From the NCBI GenBank assembly GCA_029255645.1, contig JANLJE010000037.1:1-49420 (forward strand): DNA of 49,420 bases. Direction: 5' to 3'. The stretch comes from Comamonadaceae bacterium. GTDB taxonomy: Bacteria; Pseudomonadota; Gammaproteobacteria; Burkholderiales; Rhodocyclaceae. Shown one piece after another: positions 10,588 to 17,029 of the stretch. Each line of letters begins with the position of its first letter. Positions within the stretch are counted from its first letter, which is position 1. The notes beneath the pieces are model-generated. The model had not been told where the DNA came from. It saw only the letters and a program-made list of their open reading frames with translations, and ran no database searches. Position numbers and translations under genes: made by a program.

Positions 10588-10605
10588 GCCGGGCCTCAGC
10601 CCGGC
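10588..10605 (-). terminator. Perfect 7-bp hairpin enclosing the stop codon of the TnpB-like gene
   Basis: The arms GCCGGGC and GCCCGGC are separated by a 4-nt loop that contains the TGA stop of the preceding gene. No T-run follows, so this is not a classical rho-independent terminator. It could attenuate transcription or slow mRNA decay between the first gene and the ABC genes. It could also be a remnant of the 3' structured RNA that overlaps tnpB genes. The stem is directly visible; its role is inferred. Confidence 0.45.
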
Positions 10606-11225
10606 AGCACTGCGCCGGCCGCCTCGGCCGCCAGACGCACCACATCCTGCCCAGCCGCCTCATGCTGCGGCAACACCAGCACGAACTCCGGCAACTCCGC
10701 CACCGCCCCTCCCTGCTCCAGTTCGCTGTCCTGGCCCGCAAAGGCAAAGCGCAAGGAATACCCCTGGCGGTCACGCAGCAAAACGATCTCCCTGAGCCGC
10801 TCTTCCTGAAAGCGGCGCAAGGCCTCATCCGCAAGACCCAGCTGAAAATGAATACGCCCATCCAGGGTGTACATCGACAACTGCCCATTCTTGATACTCA
10901 AGGTATGGCGATCGAAGAACACCGGTGCATCCGGCAGAAAACGCAACAAGGGCAGAGGCTTGCCCTCCAGCGCCCGGTACACGGCGCGGGAAGCCCGGCA
11001 CACCGAATAAATGGCATTGCACACCATCTGCGAACCCAGCTGCGGAAAACGCTCGCGCAAGCCCCGGTAGGTCATGTGATGCAGCCCCACCCGATTCCAG
11101 CACCGGGTCTGCACCACCACTGGCGCCAAGGCATTGCACACCTGCGCAAAAGCCTGCTGCAAAGCAGCCAGCTGATCCCGCTGCTCAGGCGTGGTGGTCA
11201 ATGAAATATTGAGGATATTTTTCAT
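10596..11225 (-). CDS. TnpB/OrfB-like protein, N-terminal half only (no RuvC nuclease domain)
   Basis: A 209-residue protein whose residues 1-165 resemble the N-terminal WED/REC region of IS605/IS1341-type TnpB. Visible matches are TTPEQRDQL (11-19), a CN pair at 30-31, WNRVGLHHMTYRGLRERF (43-60), SQM and NAI in the helix at 65-72, FFDRHTLSI (103-111), and LDGRIHFQL (121-129) followed by YSLRFAFA. A full TnpB would then enter the RuvC domain with its catalytic D, E, D. Here about 45 unrelated residues follow and the gene stops, with an exporter gene 25 bp later, so no nuclease half is present. It heads the secretion operon. The ATG (11223-11225) has no Shine-Dalgarno sequence and lies inside a perfect palindrome. 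An RNA- or DNA-binding regulatory role is inference; a decayed transposon gene is the alternative. Confidence 0.7.
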   Translation of the reverse strand: MKNILNISLTTTPEQRDQLAALQQAFAQVCNALAPVVVQTRCWNRVGLHHMTYRGLRERFPQLGSQMVCNAIYSVCRASRAVYRALEGKPLPLLRFLPDAPVFFDRHTLSIKNGQLSMYTLDGRIHFQLGLADEALRRFQEERLREIVLLRDRQGYSLRFAFAGQDSELEQGGAVAELPEFVLVLPQHEAAGQDVVRLAAEAAGAVLPG

Positions 11226-11260
11226 ATAGGAAGCGAGTATAACGACGTTTCCTATATGAA
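11221..11260. promoter_or_regulatory. Perfect 12-bp inverted repeat over the start codon, with a -10-like box in the spacer
   Basis: The arms TTCATATAGGAA (11221-11232) and TTCCTATATGAA (11249-11260) are exact reverse complements with a 16-bp spacer. On the minus strand the spacer holds TATACT (11241 down to 11236), a good -10 hexamer. It ends 10 nt before the A of the ATG of the TnpB-like gene, implying a leaderless or nearly leaderless mRNA. No Shine-Dalgarno sequence precedes that ATG. The -35 region is weak. The arrangement fits an operator for a dimeric repressor bound across the promoter and start codon. If transcription starts further upstream, it would fold the start codon into an RNA hairpin. 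On the plus strand the spacer also contains TATAAC, so the element is nearly symmetrical. Confidence 0.55.
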
Positions 11261-11577
11261 TACAGAAAAACGGAATTTCCTGCCAGCACGCCCCAGGTGT
11301 GGCCGTTGACTTGCCGCCGATGCTGGCCGCCGATACCTGCCGCCGATACCTGCCGCCGATACCTGCCGCCGTGGACAAGCGGGCGGCGCGCATCGCCCAT
11401 ATCCGGGCGGCCTTGCGCCATGTCCGCGCAGTTGCAAAGCCGTTGCCCCAGGCCAAGCGCTGGAAGGCGTTCGTGGACGATGGGGTGGCGAAAATCACCC
11501 GGCCGCCCCCGCCCTGGCTCCCCCCAGAGCCGCTCGCATTGACCAGGTAACGGGGCAGGTAACGGCCGGATTCAGGA
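11261..11577. other. Gene-free stretch with tandem repeat and a possible decayed plus-strand coding remnant
   Basis: Between the palindrome and yoeB there is no confident gene. It holds a 13-bp tandem repeat (listed separately). Downstream of the repeat, a plus-strand frame runs about 11372-11550 with plausible residues (ARIAHIRAALRHV, then AKRWKAFVDDGV) ending in TAA. That looks like the tail of a lost gene but I cannot name a family. GC content resembles the surroundings. Confidence 0.4.
11317..11371. repeat. 13-bp tandem repeat, three perfect copies plus one degenerate
   Basis: The unit CCGATACCTGCCG occurs three times in perfect tandem from 11330 to 11368. A related 13-bp unit, CCGATGCTGGCCG, precedes it at 11317-11329, and a partial CCG follows. 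It lies in non-coding sequence upstream of the secretion operon and resembles the short tandem arrays elsewhere in the window. Confidence 0.85.
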
Positions 11578-11859
11578 TTATTGCAGGCAGTGGTAACGGC
11601 AGGCGATGACCACCAAGGCCTGGTCGTCGACGCAGTACACCAGCCGGTGGGTGGCGTCGATGCGGCGCGACCAGAAGCCTGAGAGGTTTTCCTTGAGGGG
11701 CTCGGGTTTGCCGATGCCCTCAAAAGGGTGACGCAGGCAGTCCTTGATCAGGGCGTTGATGCGCTTGAGGGTCTTCTTGTCCTGGCCCTGCCAGTATTCG
11801 TAATCGTCCCAAGCGGCCAGGGTCCAGGTCAGTTTCAGCCGTTTGTCTTCAATCGGCAT
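11578..11859 (-). CDS. yoeB: YoeB/Txe-family mRNA interferase toxin
   Basis: A 93-residue RelE-superfamily toxin. The family pattern is clear: LTWTLAAWDDYEYWQ near the N-terminus, KTLKRINALIKDCLRHPFEGIGKPE in the middle, then LSGFWSRRIDATHRLVY and the C-terminal ACRYHC. These contain the catalytic E/R/H-type residues and the terminal H-Y region of YoeB. It cleaves mRNA at the ribosome when free of its antitoxin. The start ATG (11857-11859) overlaps the yefM stop by 11 bp, the usual translational coupling of this pair. The gene looks intact. Confidence 0.93.
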   Translation of the reverse strand: MPIEDKRLKLTWTLAAWDDYEYWQGQDKKTLKRINALIKDCLRHPFEGIGKPEPLKENLSGFWSRRIDATHRLVYCVDDQALVVIACRYHCLQ

Positions 11860-12106
11860 CGACCAAGTCCCGCGGCTTCACCTGTCCCTGGCGGTACTGC
11901 TCGATGGAGCAGGTCAGGTGGGCGGCGTTCGCAGGGGACTTCAGTAGATGGACGGTCTCCATCAGGCCGTTGAAAGTGTCCAGCGACATCAGGACCGCAT
12001 CGGGGGCATCCCGGCGTGCGATGACCGTGTAGTCGGCATCGTCGATGACCTGATCGATCACATTTTTGAGGCTGTTGCGTGCCTCGGAGAAATTCACTAC
12101 GCGCAT
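11849..12106 (-). CDS. yefM: YefM/Phd-family antitoxin
   Basis: An 85-residue antitoxin beginning MRVVNFSEARNSLKNVIDQV, with TVIARRDAPDAVLMSLDTFNGLMET in the centre, the classic YefM/Phd DNA-binding half. The acidic C-terminal tail (LVDAD) would wrap the YoeB toxin encoded downstream. Members of this family repress their own operon through a palindromic operator. A TTGTGC/GCACAA inverted repeat lies 20-39 bp upstream of the ATG (12104-12106). An AAGGGG ribosome-binding stretch lies about 8 bp before the start. Confidence 0.93.
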   Translation of the reverse strand: MRVVNFSEARNSLKNVIDQVIDDADYTVIARRDAPDAVLMSLDTFNGLMETVHLLKSPANAAHLTCSIEQYRQGQVKPRDLVDAD

Positions 12107-12125
12107 GACGATGGCCCCTTGAGAG

Positions 12126-12145
12126 TTGTGCTATTTCTTGCACAA
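12126..12145. promoter_or_regulatory. Candidate YefM operator (TTGTGC - 8 bp - GCACAA)
   Basis: A perfect 6-bp inverted repeat with an 8-bp spacer upstream of yefM, at the position where YefM-type antitoxins bind to autoregulate. The identification rests on position and symmetry only. Confidence 0.45.
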
Positions 12146-12411
12146 GTCCAAGGCATTGCGTGCACGTTTGCAAGGCAGGTGTCCAGACCCTCGAACAACT
12201 CAAGACCCAGCGCAAGGCGCTGCAGGCCGCCCGCTTCATCCCATTTCCGGCAGTTGAGTTCAGGTAAATCTGCACGATGCTGGACTGGAAGCCCGTTTCA
12301 ACGGATTTTCAGGCGTCACCCGATGGGGGCAGCCCCCTGAGTCAGGATAGTTGTCCTCTGAACCCGATTTAGAATCGGGGTAACTGGGCGCGGGGTGAGG
12401 AAGAGGGCGAA
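12146..12411. other. Gene-free stretch between yefM and the transposase fragment
   Basis: No complete gene is seen. A plus-strand frame ending at the TAA at 12265-12267 (residues TLEQLKTQRKALQ before the end) could be the tail of a lost protein but is too short to assign. At 12363-12379 a perfect hairpin, CCCGATT-TAG-AATCGGG, stands upstream of the transposase-like start and may belong to an insertion-sequence end. Confidence 0.35.
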
Positions 12412-12490
12412 GTGAAAGACTCGAAGGAATTGAAGGCGAAGGTGGTGAGTCGGTTGATGTCGCCGGGACATGGCTCGATGAGCGAGCAGC
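12412..12490 (+). pseudogene. Transposase N-terminal fragment
   Basis: A GTG start behind an AGGAAGAGGG ribosome-binding stretch opens a frame beginning VKDSKELKAKVVSRLMSPG. This resembles the first helix of helix-turn-helix transposases (pattern K-x-x-V-V-x-R-L-x-x-P-x-x-x-S). After about 25 residues the similarity stops. The reverse strand from roughly 12475 onward is the remnant of vapC, so the transposase gene is broken at that junction. It is probably the residue of an insertion sequence that landed in, or was deleted together with, the toxin gene. Confidence 0.4.
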
Positions 12491-12882
12491 GGCAGACCCG
12501 CCGTTTGGGCATGTGCGCCAATAGTCAGGCAAGGGCGATGTTCGCGTCCCGCCTTGACGGTGATATTGCAGAAAGGCCTGGCCCGCCAGATGTGCCGCTT
12601 CCCAAGGCAGGTCACTGCGCTGAATGCGCAGACGCGTCATGCAGAACATGTCGGCGGTGCGCAAGTCGCGATTGGCGGTAGCGCTCCCCGCCACATCCTG
12701 GATGGCGGCCAGAATGCGTTGTCGTTGCAAGGTGGCGTCGGATTCGACCTTTTCCAGAAGGACCTGGCCATTGCGGAATTGAAAGCGCACTTCGCACCCC
12801 GGCACCAAGCCAGCAAGCTCGCGGATGTTTTGGGGGATGGTGACCTGTCCTTTGTGACCTGTCCTTTACTTGTCAGTCGCAT
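12475..12882 (-). pseudogene. Decayed vapBC pair: frameshifted AbrB-type antitoxin joined to a VapC C-terminal remnant
   Basis: Reading leftward from the ATG at 12880-12882 gives MRLTSKGQVT, the start of an AbrB/VapB antitoxin. A 14-bp tandem duplication (12840-12867) then shifts the frame. Removing one copy restores SKGQVTIPQNIRELAGLVPG followed by CEVRFQFRNGQVLLEKVESD and DLRTADMFCMTR, a normal antitoxin. This runs directly into DLPWEAAHLAGQAFLQY, RQGGTRTSPLPD and, after a further small frameshifting deletion near 12522, IGAHAQTAGLPLL. These are the C-terminal motifs of a VapC PIN-domain toxin. The N-terminal PIN half, including the first catalytic Asp, is gone. The locus cannot make a working antitoxin or toxin. 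Confidence 0.75.
12840..12867. repeat. 14-bp tandem duplication that inactivates the vapB-like antitoxin
   Basis: GTGACCTGTCCTTT is present twice in direct tandem (12840-12853 and 12854-12867). Fourteen is not a multiple of three, so the antitoxin frame is broken; deleting one copy restores a family-consistent protein. Confidence 0.9.
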
Positions 12883-13067
12883 TGCTTGCTCCTTGCTTGA
12901 TGGTAATGCTGGAACAGTAAGAACCATGCCGCGTCACCACCCGAACGGTGTGCCGCGCATTGCCTGCTGCCCATGTTGCCGGTTATAGGGTGCAAAAACT
13001 GGCCAAGCCACCAATCCATGGATTTGCCATGCGGCTTTTGGAGCGAGGTTCTCGCCCACCGGGATTG
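12883..13067. other. Intergenic stretch upstream of the vapBC remnant
   Basis: No gene, RNA or clear terminator is recognised. It separates the toxin-antitoxin scar from the 3' end of the AAA-ATPase gene. Confidence 0.4.
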
Positions 13068-14441
13068 TCAGGGTAACCGGCTTATGCTGCGCGGATAGGG
13101 GCCGCTGGCGCGGATGCTGTCGGGCAGTTGCCGGAGCGCCGTGTTGGCCGCGGTGCGGCTCGAATAGTCGCCATAGATGACGCCGAGCCGCTCGCGGCCC
13201 GGTGGGCCGGCGCGGTACACCCGCAGCGTGTCGGCGTCCATGCCTGCCGGAATGCGTTCCAGGAAGCCTTCCACGTCACCGCTGCTGCCCAGGTCGGTGA
13301 CCAGCAGTTGCAGGGTGAAGTGGGTCGGGTCGGCCAGCGGAATCCACTCCTCGAAGGCGGCGAGCCGGGCGGCGGTTCGGGGCGGCAGGCCGGAGGATGG
13401 CGGGACGGGCTTGGCCGCGGCCGGTTCTAGGGGGGGAGCAGAGGTGAGGTGGGGCGCCGGACTGGCTGGCGGAGCGGGGGGCGGGGTCTGCTGCCCGGGC
13501 GATTTGCCGAAAGCCCACAGGGCGGCGAGTAGCCCTCCGGTCCCCAGCCCCAGCCCCAGGGGTTTGCGCCAGGATAGGGATTTTGACAGGGGCTTTGACA
13601 GGGGCTGTTTTACACGCTGCGGCTGGATGGGTTGAAAGCGGGCGTCGGTAATGGCGGCCTGGGCCTGGGGCCGGTCCACCTGGTGCAGGTTCCGGGAGAA
13701 GGCTGCCAGCAGGGCCTTGTCGGCCAGAATGTTGATGCGCCGGGTAAGGCCCCCGGAGGCTTTGGCGATCAGGTGCGTGGCCGCCGGGGTGAAGGGGTTG
13801 GGGCCGCGGTAGCCGGCGGTACGCAGGCGAAACTCCAGATAGGCGGCCACATCTGCTCGCGGCAGGGGTTGCAGCTGGAAATGCTGGGTGATGCGCTCCC
13901 GCAGCTGGCGCAGGTCCTGCCGGGCCAGGCGGTCGTCCAGTTCCGGCTGGCCGAACAGGACGATCTGCAAGAGCTTGCTGTGCCGGGATTCCAGATTGGA
14001 AAGCAGCCGGACCTCTTCCAGGGATTCGGCCGGCATGGCGTGGGCTTCGTCGATCAGCAGCACCACACGCCGCCCGGCTCCATGGCGCTCCAGCAAGGCT
14101 TTTTGCAGGGCCCGGGTCATGCCGCGGGTGCCTTCCGGGGGCAGTTCGAGGCCCAGGTCATCGCCGATGGCGACGAGGATTTCGCGCCGGGAGAGGGAGG
14201 GGTTGGCCAGGTAAATGCTGTCTACCCGGTCGCCCAGGCGTTCCAGCAGCATCCGGCAGAGCATGGTCTTGCCGCTGCCCACTTCGCCGCTCACCTTGAT
14301 GATGCCTTCCTCATCTCCCAGGGCGTGGAGCAGGGCGTCCAGAACCGGGCCCCGGTTCGCCCCGGCATAGAAGAAATCCGGATGGGGGGTGATGCGGAAG
14401 GGGGCTTCATCGAGGCCGAAGTGGTCCAGGTAAAGGCTCAA
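13068..14441 (-). CDS. ExeA/MshM-like AAA ATPase with transmembrane segment and SPOR-like C-terminus
   Basis: A 457-residue protein. Residues 1-270 are an ExeA-type AAA domain: LDHFGLDEAPFRITPHPDFFY at the start, Walker A GEVGSGKT, Walker B VVLLIDEAHA, then LSNLES and QPLPRADVAAYLEFRL. Around residues 295-315 there is one hydrophobic segment (GLGTGGLLAALWAFG), followed by a proline/alanine-rich linker. The last about 80 residues (FTLQLLVTDL to YGDYSSRTAANTALRQLP) resemble a SPOR peptidoglycan-binding domain. Family members energise assembly of secretins or pili in the envelope. The start is probably the TTG at 14439-14441, which overlaps the TGA of a small upstream frame and has GGAG before it. 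No secretin or pilus genes are adjacent. Confidence 0.82.
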   Translation of the reverse strand: MSLYLDHFGLDEAPFRITPHPDFFYAGANRGPVLDALLHALGDEEGIIKVSGEVGSGKTMLCRMLLERLGDRVDSIYLANPSLSRREILVAIGDDLGLELPPEGTRGMTRALQKALLERHGAGRRVVLLIDEAHAMPAESLEEVRLLSNLESRHSKLLQIVLFGQPELDDRLARQDLRQLRERITQHFQLQPLPRADVAAYLEFRLRTAGYRGPNPFTPAATHLIAKASGGLTRRINILADKALLAAFSRNLHQVDRPQAQAAITDARFQPIQPQRVKQPLSKPLSKSLSWRKPLGLGLGTGGLLAALWAFGKSPGQQTPPPAPPASPAPHLTSAPPLEPAAAKPVPPSSGLPPRTAARLAAFEEWIPLADPTHFTLQLLVTDLGSSGDVEGFLERIPAGMDADTLRVYRAGPPGRERLGVIYGDYSSRTAANTALRQLPDSIRASGPYPRSISRLP

Positions 14442-14833
14442 GCGCGGCTCCAGGCTTCGAGGTGGTTGGAGACGGCGCTGCGGCGCCGGACAGCGCGGTT
14501 TATCGCCAGGAAGGGCGGCGGGCTGCGCCGGGTCTGGCGGTGCCGGCCCGATTGGGCGACGGGCTCCTTGCCCCTGCCGGATTCGCCGGCGATCAGGACA
14601 AGATAGGGGGCGCCGGCAAGGGCGCCGGCAAATGGCGGGATCTGCAGTTGCCGCGCGTTCGAGGCCGGGCTCTCACCGGCCAGCGGGCGCCTCGGCTGGA
14701 CCGGCGCGGCGGGAGGGTCGGCCCGGGTGAAGGCCGGGGTGAAGGCCGGGGATTGCGGAATGACCGGTTCATCGTGGACGATGAGCCGCAGCGGCTGGGG
14801 CAGCGGCTGGGGTAGCGGTTTGGGTGTCGGCAT
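14438..14833 (-). CDS. Small proline-rich open frame, function unknown
   Basis: A 131-codon frame starting MPTPKPLPQPLPQPLRLIV, whose TGA overlaps the TTG start of the AAA-ATPase gene. The tight overlap and an ATG near a plausible promoter side support coding. The composition (proline/arginine rich, with short internal repeats such as PLPQ and PAFT) and the absence of any recognisable domain argue against. It has no signal peptide or membrane helix that I can see. It may instead be leader sequence of the ATPase mRNA. Confidence 0.35.
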   Translation of the reverse strand: MPTPKPLPQPLPQPLRLIVHDEPVIPQSPAFTPAFTRADPPAAPVQPRRPLAGESPASNARQLQIPPFAGALAGAPYLVLIAGESGRGKEPVAQSGRHRQTRRSPPPFLAINRAVRRRSAVSNHLEAWSRA

Positions 14834-14916
14834 GGTCTGGCCAGGGTCTGCGGTTGTGCAATGGGCCGATTATAGCCACGCGGATTCCTCTGGGCATACG
14901 CCTTTCCGGAGGACTC

Positions 14917-14925
14917 TGCTAGAAT
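14917..14925 (+). promoter_or_regulatory. Extended -10 promoter for the mla operon
   Basis: TGCTAGAAT, an extended -10 element, lies 37 bp before the mlaF ATG in the gap between divergent genes. No good -35 is seen, consistent with an extended -10 promoter. Confidence 0.5.
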
Positions 14926-14962
14926 CCGCCCTTCCGATACCCACTTGCCTGATCAGCCCCGC

Positions 14963-15775
14963 ATGTCTGACGAAATTCTGGTCGATATCGACAACCTCCA
15001 GTTTGATTACGGTGGCAAGCCCGTGCTGCAGGGTGTCAACATGCGCATTCCCAAGGGCAAGGTGGTGGCCATCATGGGCGGCTCCGGTTGCGGCAAGACG
15101 ACCTTGCTGCGCTGCATCGGCGGCCAGTTGCGTCCTTCGGCCGGCAAGATCGATGTCGATGGCCAGGTGATCAACGAGATGAGCCGGTCGCAGATTTTTG
15201 CCATGCGCCGGCGCATGGGCATGCTCTTTCAGTTTGGCGCCCTGTTTACCGATTTGTCCGTTTTCGAGAATGTGGCGTTTCCCTTGCGGGAACACACCCG
15301 CCTGCCCGAGGCAATGATCCGCGACCTGGTGTTGATGAAGCTTCAGGCTGTTGGCCTGCGCGGCGCCAAGGATCTGATGCCCAATTCCCTTTCCGGCGGC
15401 ATGGCGCGGCGGGTGGCCCTGGCCCGGGCGATTGCCCTGGACCCTTCCCTGATCATGTATGACGAGCCCTTTACCGGCCTGGACCCCATTTCCCTGGGGG
15501 TGATCGGGCAGTTGATCCGGCGCCTCAATGATGCCCTGGGGGCCACTTCCATCATGGTCACCCACGACGTTCAGGAATCCCTGCTGATCGTGGATTACAT
15601 CTACTTCATTTCAGGGGGGCAGGTCGTGGCCGAAGGCACGCCGGATGAGATCCGCCATTCCAGGGACCCTTTCGTGCATCAATTCGTCTATGCAGAAGCG
15701 GATGGCCCCGTCCCCTTCCATCTGAAAGCCCCCCCCATCCTGGATGACCTGCTGCAGGAGGTGGGGCGTGTTTAA
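14963..15775 (+). CDS. mlaF: Phospholipid transport ABC ATPase MlaF
   Basis: A 270-residue ABC ATPase with Walker A GGSGCGKTT, Q-loop LFQFGALFTDL, signature LSGGMARR and Walker B LIMYDEPFTGLDP. The FQFGALFTDL and HFSGGM/MARR style are diagnostic of the Mla (Ttg2A) subgroup. It powers the MlaFEDB inner-membrane complex that moves phospholipids between the inner membrane and the periplasmic carrier MlaC. The start is the ATG at 14963; a TTG six codons earlier is unlikely. Its last codons overlap the mlaE start by 8 bp, the first link of a tightly coupled operon. Confidence 0.95.
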   Translation: MSDEILVDIDNLQFDYGGKPVLQGVNMRIPKGKVVAIMGGSGCGKTTLLRCIGGQLRPSAGKIDVDGQVINEMSRSQIFAMRRRMGMLFQFGALFTDLSVFENVAFPLREHTRLPEAMIRDLVLMKLQAVGLRGAKDLMPNSLSGGMARRVALARAIALDPSLIMYDEPFTGLDPISLGVIGQLIRRLNDALGATSIMVTHDVQESLLIVDYIYFISGGQVVAEGTPDEIRHSRDPFVHQFVYAEADGPVPFHLKAPPILDDLLQEVGRV

Positions 15776-16562
15776 TCCTCTCGCCATCCTGCGCAGCCTG
15801 GGTTCCCTGGTGGTAAACAAGATCGCCCGGCTCGGGCATGCCAGCCGTTTTTCCTTGGCGGTGCTGCTCAATTCCGGCGCCATCTTGCGCCGCTATCCCC
15901 TCACCTTGAGGGAGATCTGGTTCAGTGGCGTGCTGTCCCTGATCATCATCCTGGTGTCCGGCCTGTTCGTCGGTTTGGTGCTGGGCCTGCAGGGTTACGA
16001 AATCCTGCAGCGTTACGGTTCGGCTGATGCCCTGGGCACCGTGGTGGCGCTTTCCTTGTTGCGGGAACTGGGTCCGGTGGTGGCGGGGCTGTTGTTTGCC
16101 TCCCGGGCCGGGTCGGCCATCACGGCTGAAATCGGCCTGATGAAGACCACCGAACAGTTGAAGGCGATGGACATGATGGCCGTGGACCCGGTCGCCCGGG
16201 TCGTGGTGCCGCGCTTCTGGGGCGGGGTGATTTCGATGCCCTTGCTGGCTGCCATGTTCTCCAGCATGGGGATTTTTGGGGGCTGGTTCATCGGCGTGGT
16301 GCTGATTGGCGTGGATGATGGCTCGTTCTGGGCGCAGATGCAGGATGCCGTGGATTTTCGCTATGACGTATGGAATGGCTTCGTCAAGAGCTTTGTCTTT
16401 GGTGTGGCGGTGGCGCTGATTGCCGTCTTTGAAGGCTATGATGCGGACCCGACGGCCGAGGGCGTATCCCGGGCCATCACCCGCACTGTGGTAACTTCCG
16501 CTCTGGCCATTCTGGCGCTGGATTTTGTGTTGACCTCTTTCATGTTCCGGGGAACCCCATGA
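15768..16562 (+). CDS. mlaE: Phospholipid transport permease MlaE
   Basis: A 264-residue membrane protein of the MlaE/DUF140 family. Diagnostic segments are GLQGYEILQRYGSADALG, LRELGPVVAGLLFASRAGSA, AEIGLMKTTEQLKAMDMM and a final FEGYDADPTAEGVSRA. About five membrane helices are visible. The start is the GTG at 15768 with GGAGGTGGGGC upstream and overlaps the mlaF stop. The 3' end overlaps mlaD by 4 bp (ATGA). It forms the membrane dimer on which MlaF and MlaD assemble. Confidence 0.95.
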   Translation: MFNPLAILRSLGSLVVNKIARLGHASRFSLAVLLNSGAILRRYPLTLREIWFSGVLSLIIILVSGLFVGLVLGLQGYEILQRYGSADALGTVVALSLLRELGPVVAGLLFASRAGSAITAEIGLMKTTEQLKAMDMMAVDPVARVVVPRFWGGVISMPLLAAMFSSMGIFGGWFIGVVLIGVDDGSFWAQMQDAVDFRYDVWNGFVKSFVFGVAVALIAVFEGYDADPTAEGVSRAITRTVVTSALAILALDFVLTSFMFRGTP

Positions 16563-17029
16563 ACCGCACTACCCTCGACCTCTGGGTTGGTTTCTTTGTC
16601 GCGCTTGGCATGGCGGCGCTGTTGTTTCTGGCATTCAAGGTGGGCAGTTTTTCCGGCGCCCAGATCGAGCACACGTATCAACTGCAGGCCAAGTTTGATA
16701 ACATCGGCGGCCTCAAGGTGAGAGGACCGGTGAAGAGTGCCGGAGTGGTGGTGGGTCGGGTGGCCGATATCCGTTTCGATCCGGAAACCTATGAGGCCGT
16801 GGTATTGCTGAATATTGATACCCGCTACACCTTTCCCAAGGACACCTTTGCCTCCATCTACACCTCGGGCCTGCTGGGCGACCAGTATGTGGGCCTCGAA
16901 CCCGGCGGTGATGAACGGAAACTGGCGACCGGAGACACCATCTTCAAAACCCAGTCGGCTGTCGTCCTGGAGAAACTGGTGGGCCAGTTCCTCTTCAGCA
17001 AGGCAGCCGAGAGTCAGGATAAAAAATGA
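16559..17029 (+). CDS. mlaD: Phospholipid transport MCE-domain protein MlaD
   Basis: A 156-residue protein with an N-terminal membrane anchor (WVGFFVALGMAALLFLAF) and one MCE domain: FDNIGGLKVRGPVKSAGVVVGRV, then YTSGLLGDQYVGLEPGG, the conserved MlaD core. It forms the periplasmic hexameric ring through which lipid passes. Four-base overlaps (ATGA) with both mlaE and mlaA indicate translational coupling. The length is close to the short MlaD type. Confidence 0.95.
   Translation: MNRTTLDLWVGFFVALGMAALLFLAFKVGSFSGAQIEHTYQLQAKFDNIGGLKVRGPVKSAGVVVGRVADIRFDPETYEAVVLLNIDTRYTFPKDTFASIYTSGLLGDQYVGLEPGGDERKLATGDTIFKTQSAVVLEKLVGQFLFSKAAESQDKK

Noticed and set aside
11256-11309. 17-codon plus-strand frame starting from the second arm of the palindrome
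   Set aside because: Its start follows from the symmetry of the inverted repeat; no ribosome-binding site or conserved feature.
11226-11723. N-terminal extension of the TnpB-like frame to about 375 codons
   Set aside because: The extension has no family similarity, reads through a non-coding tandem repeat and overlaps yoeB. The ATG at 11225 begins exactly where TnpB similarity begins.
12170-12267. Plus-strand fragment (TLEQLKTQRKALQ) as tail of a type I restriction specificity subunit
   Set aside because: Too short and too generic a coiled-coil to assign.
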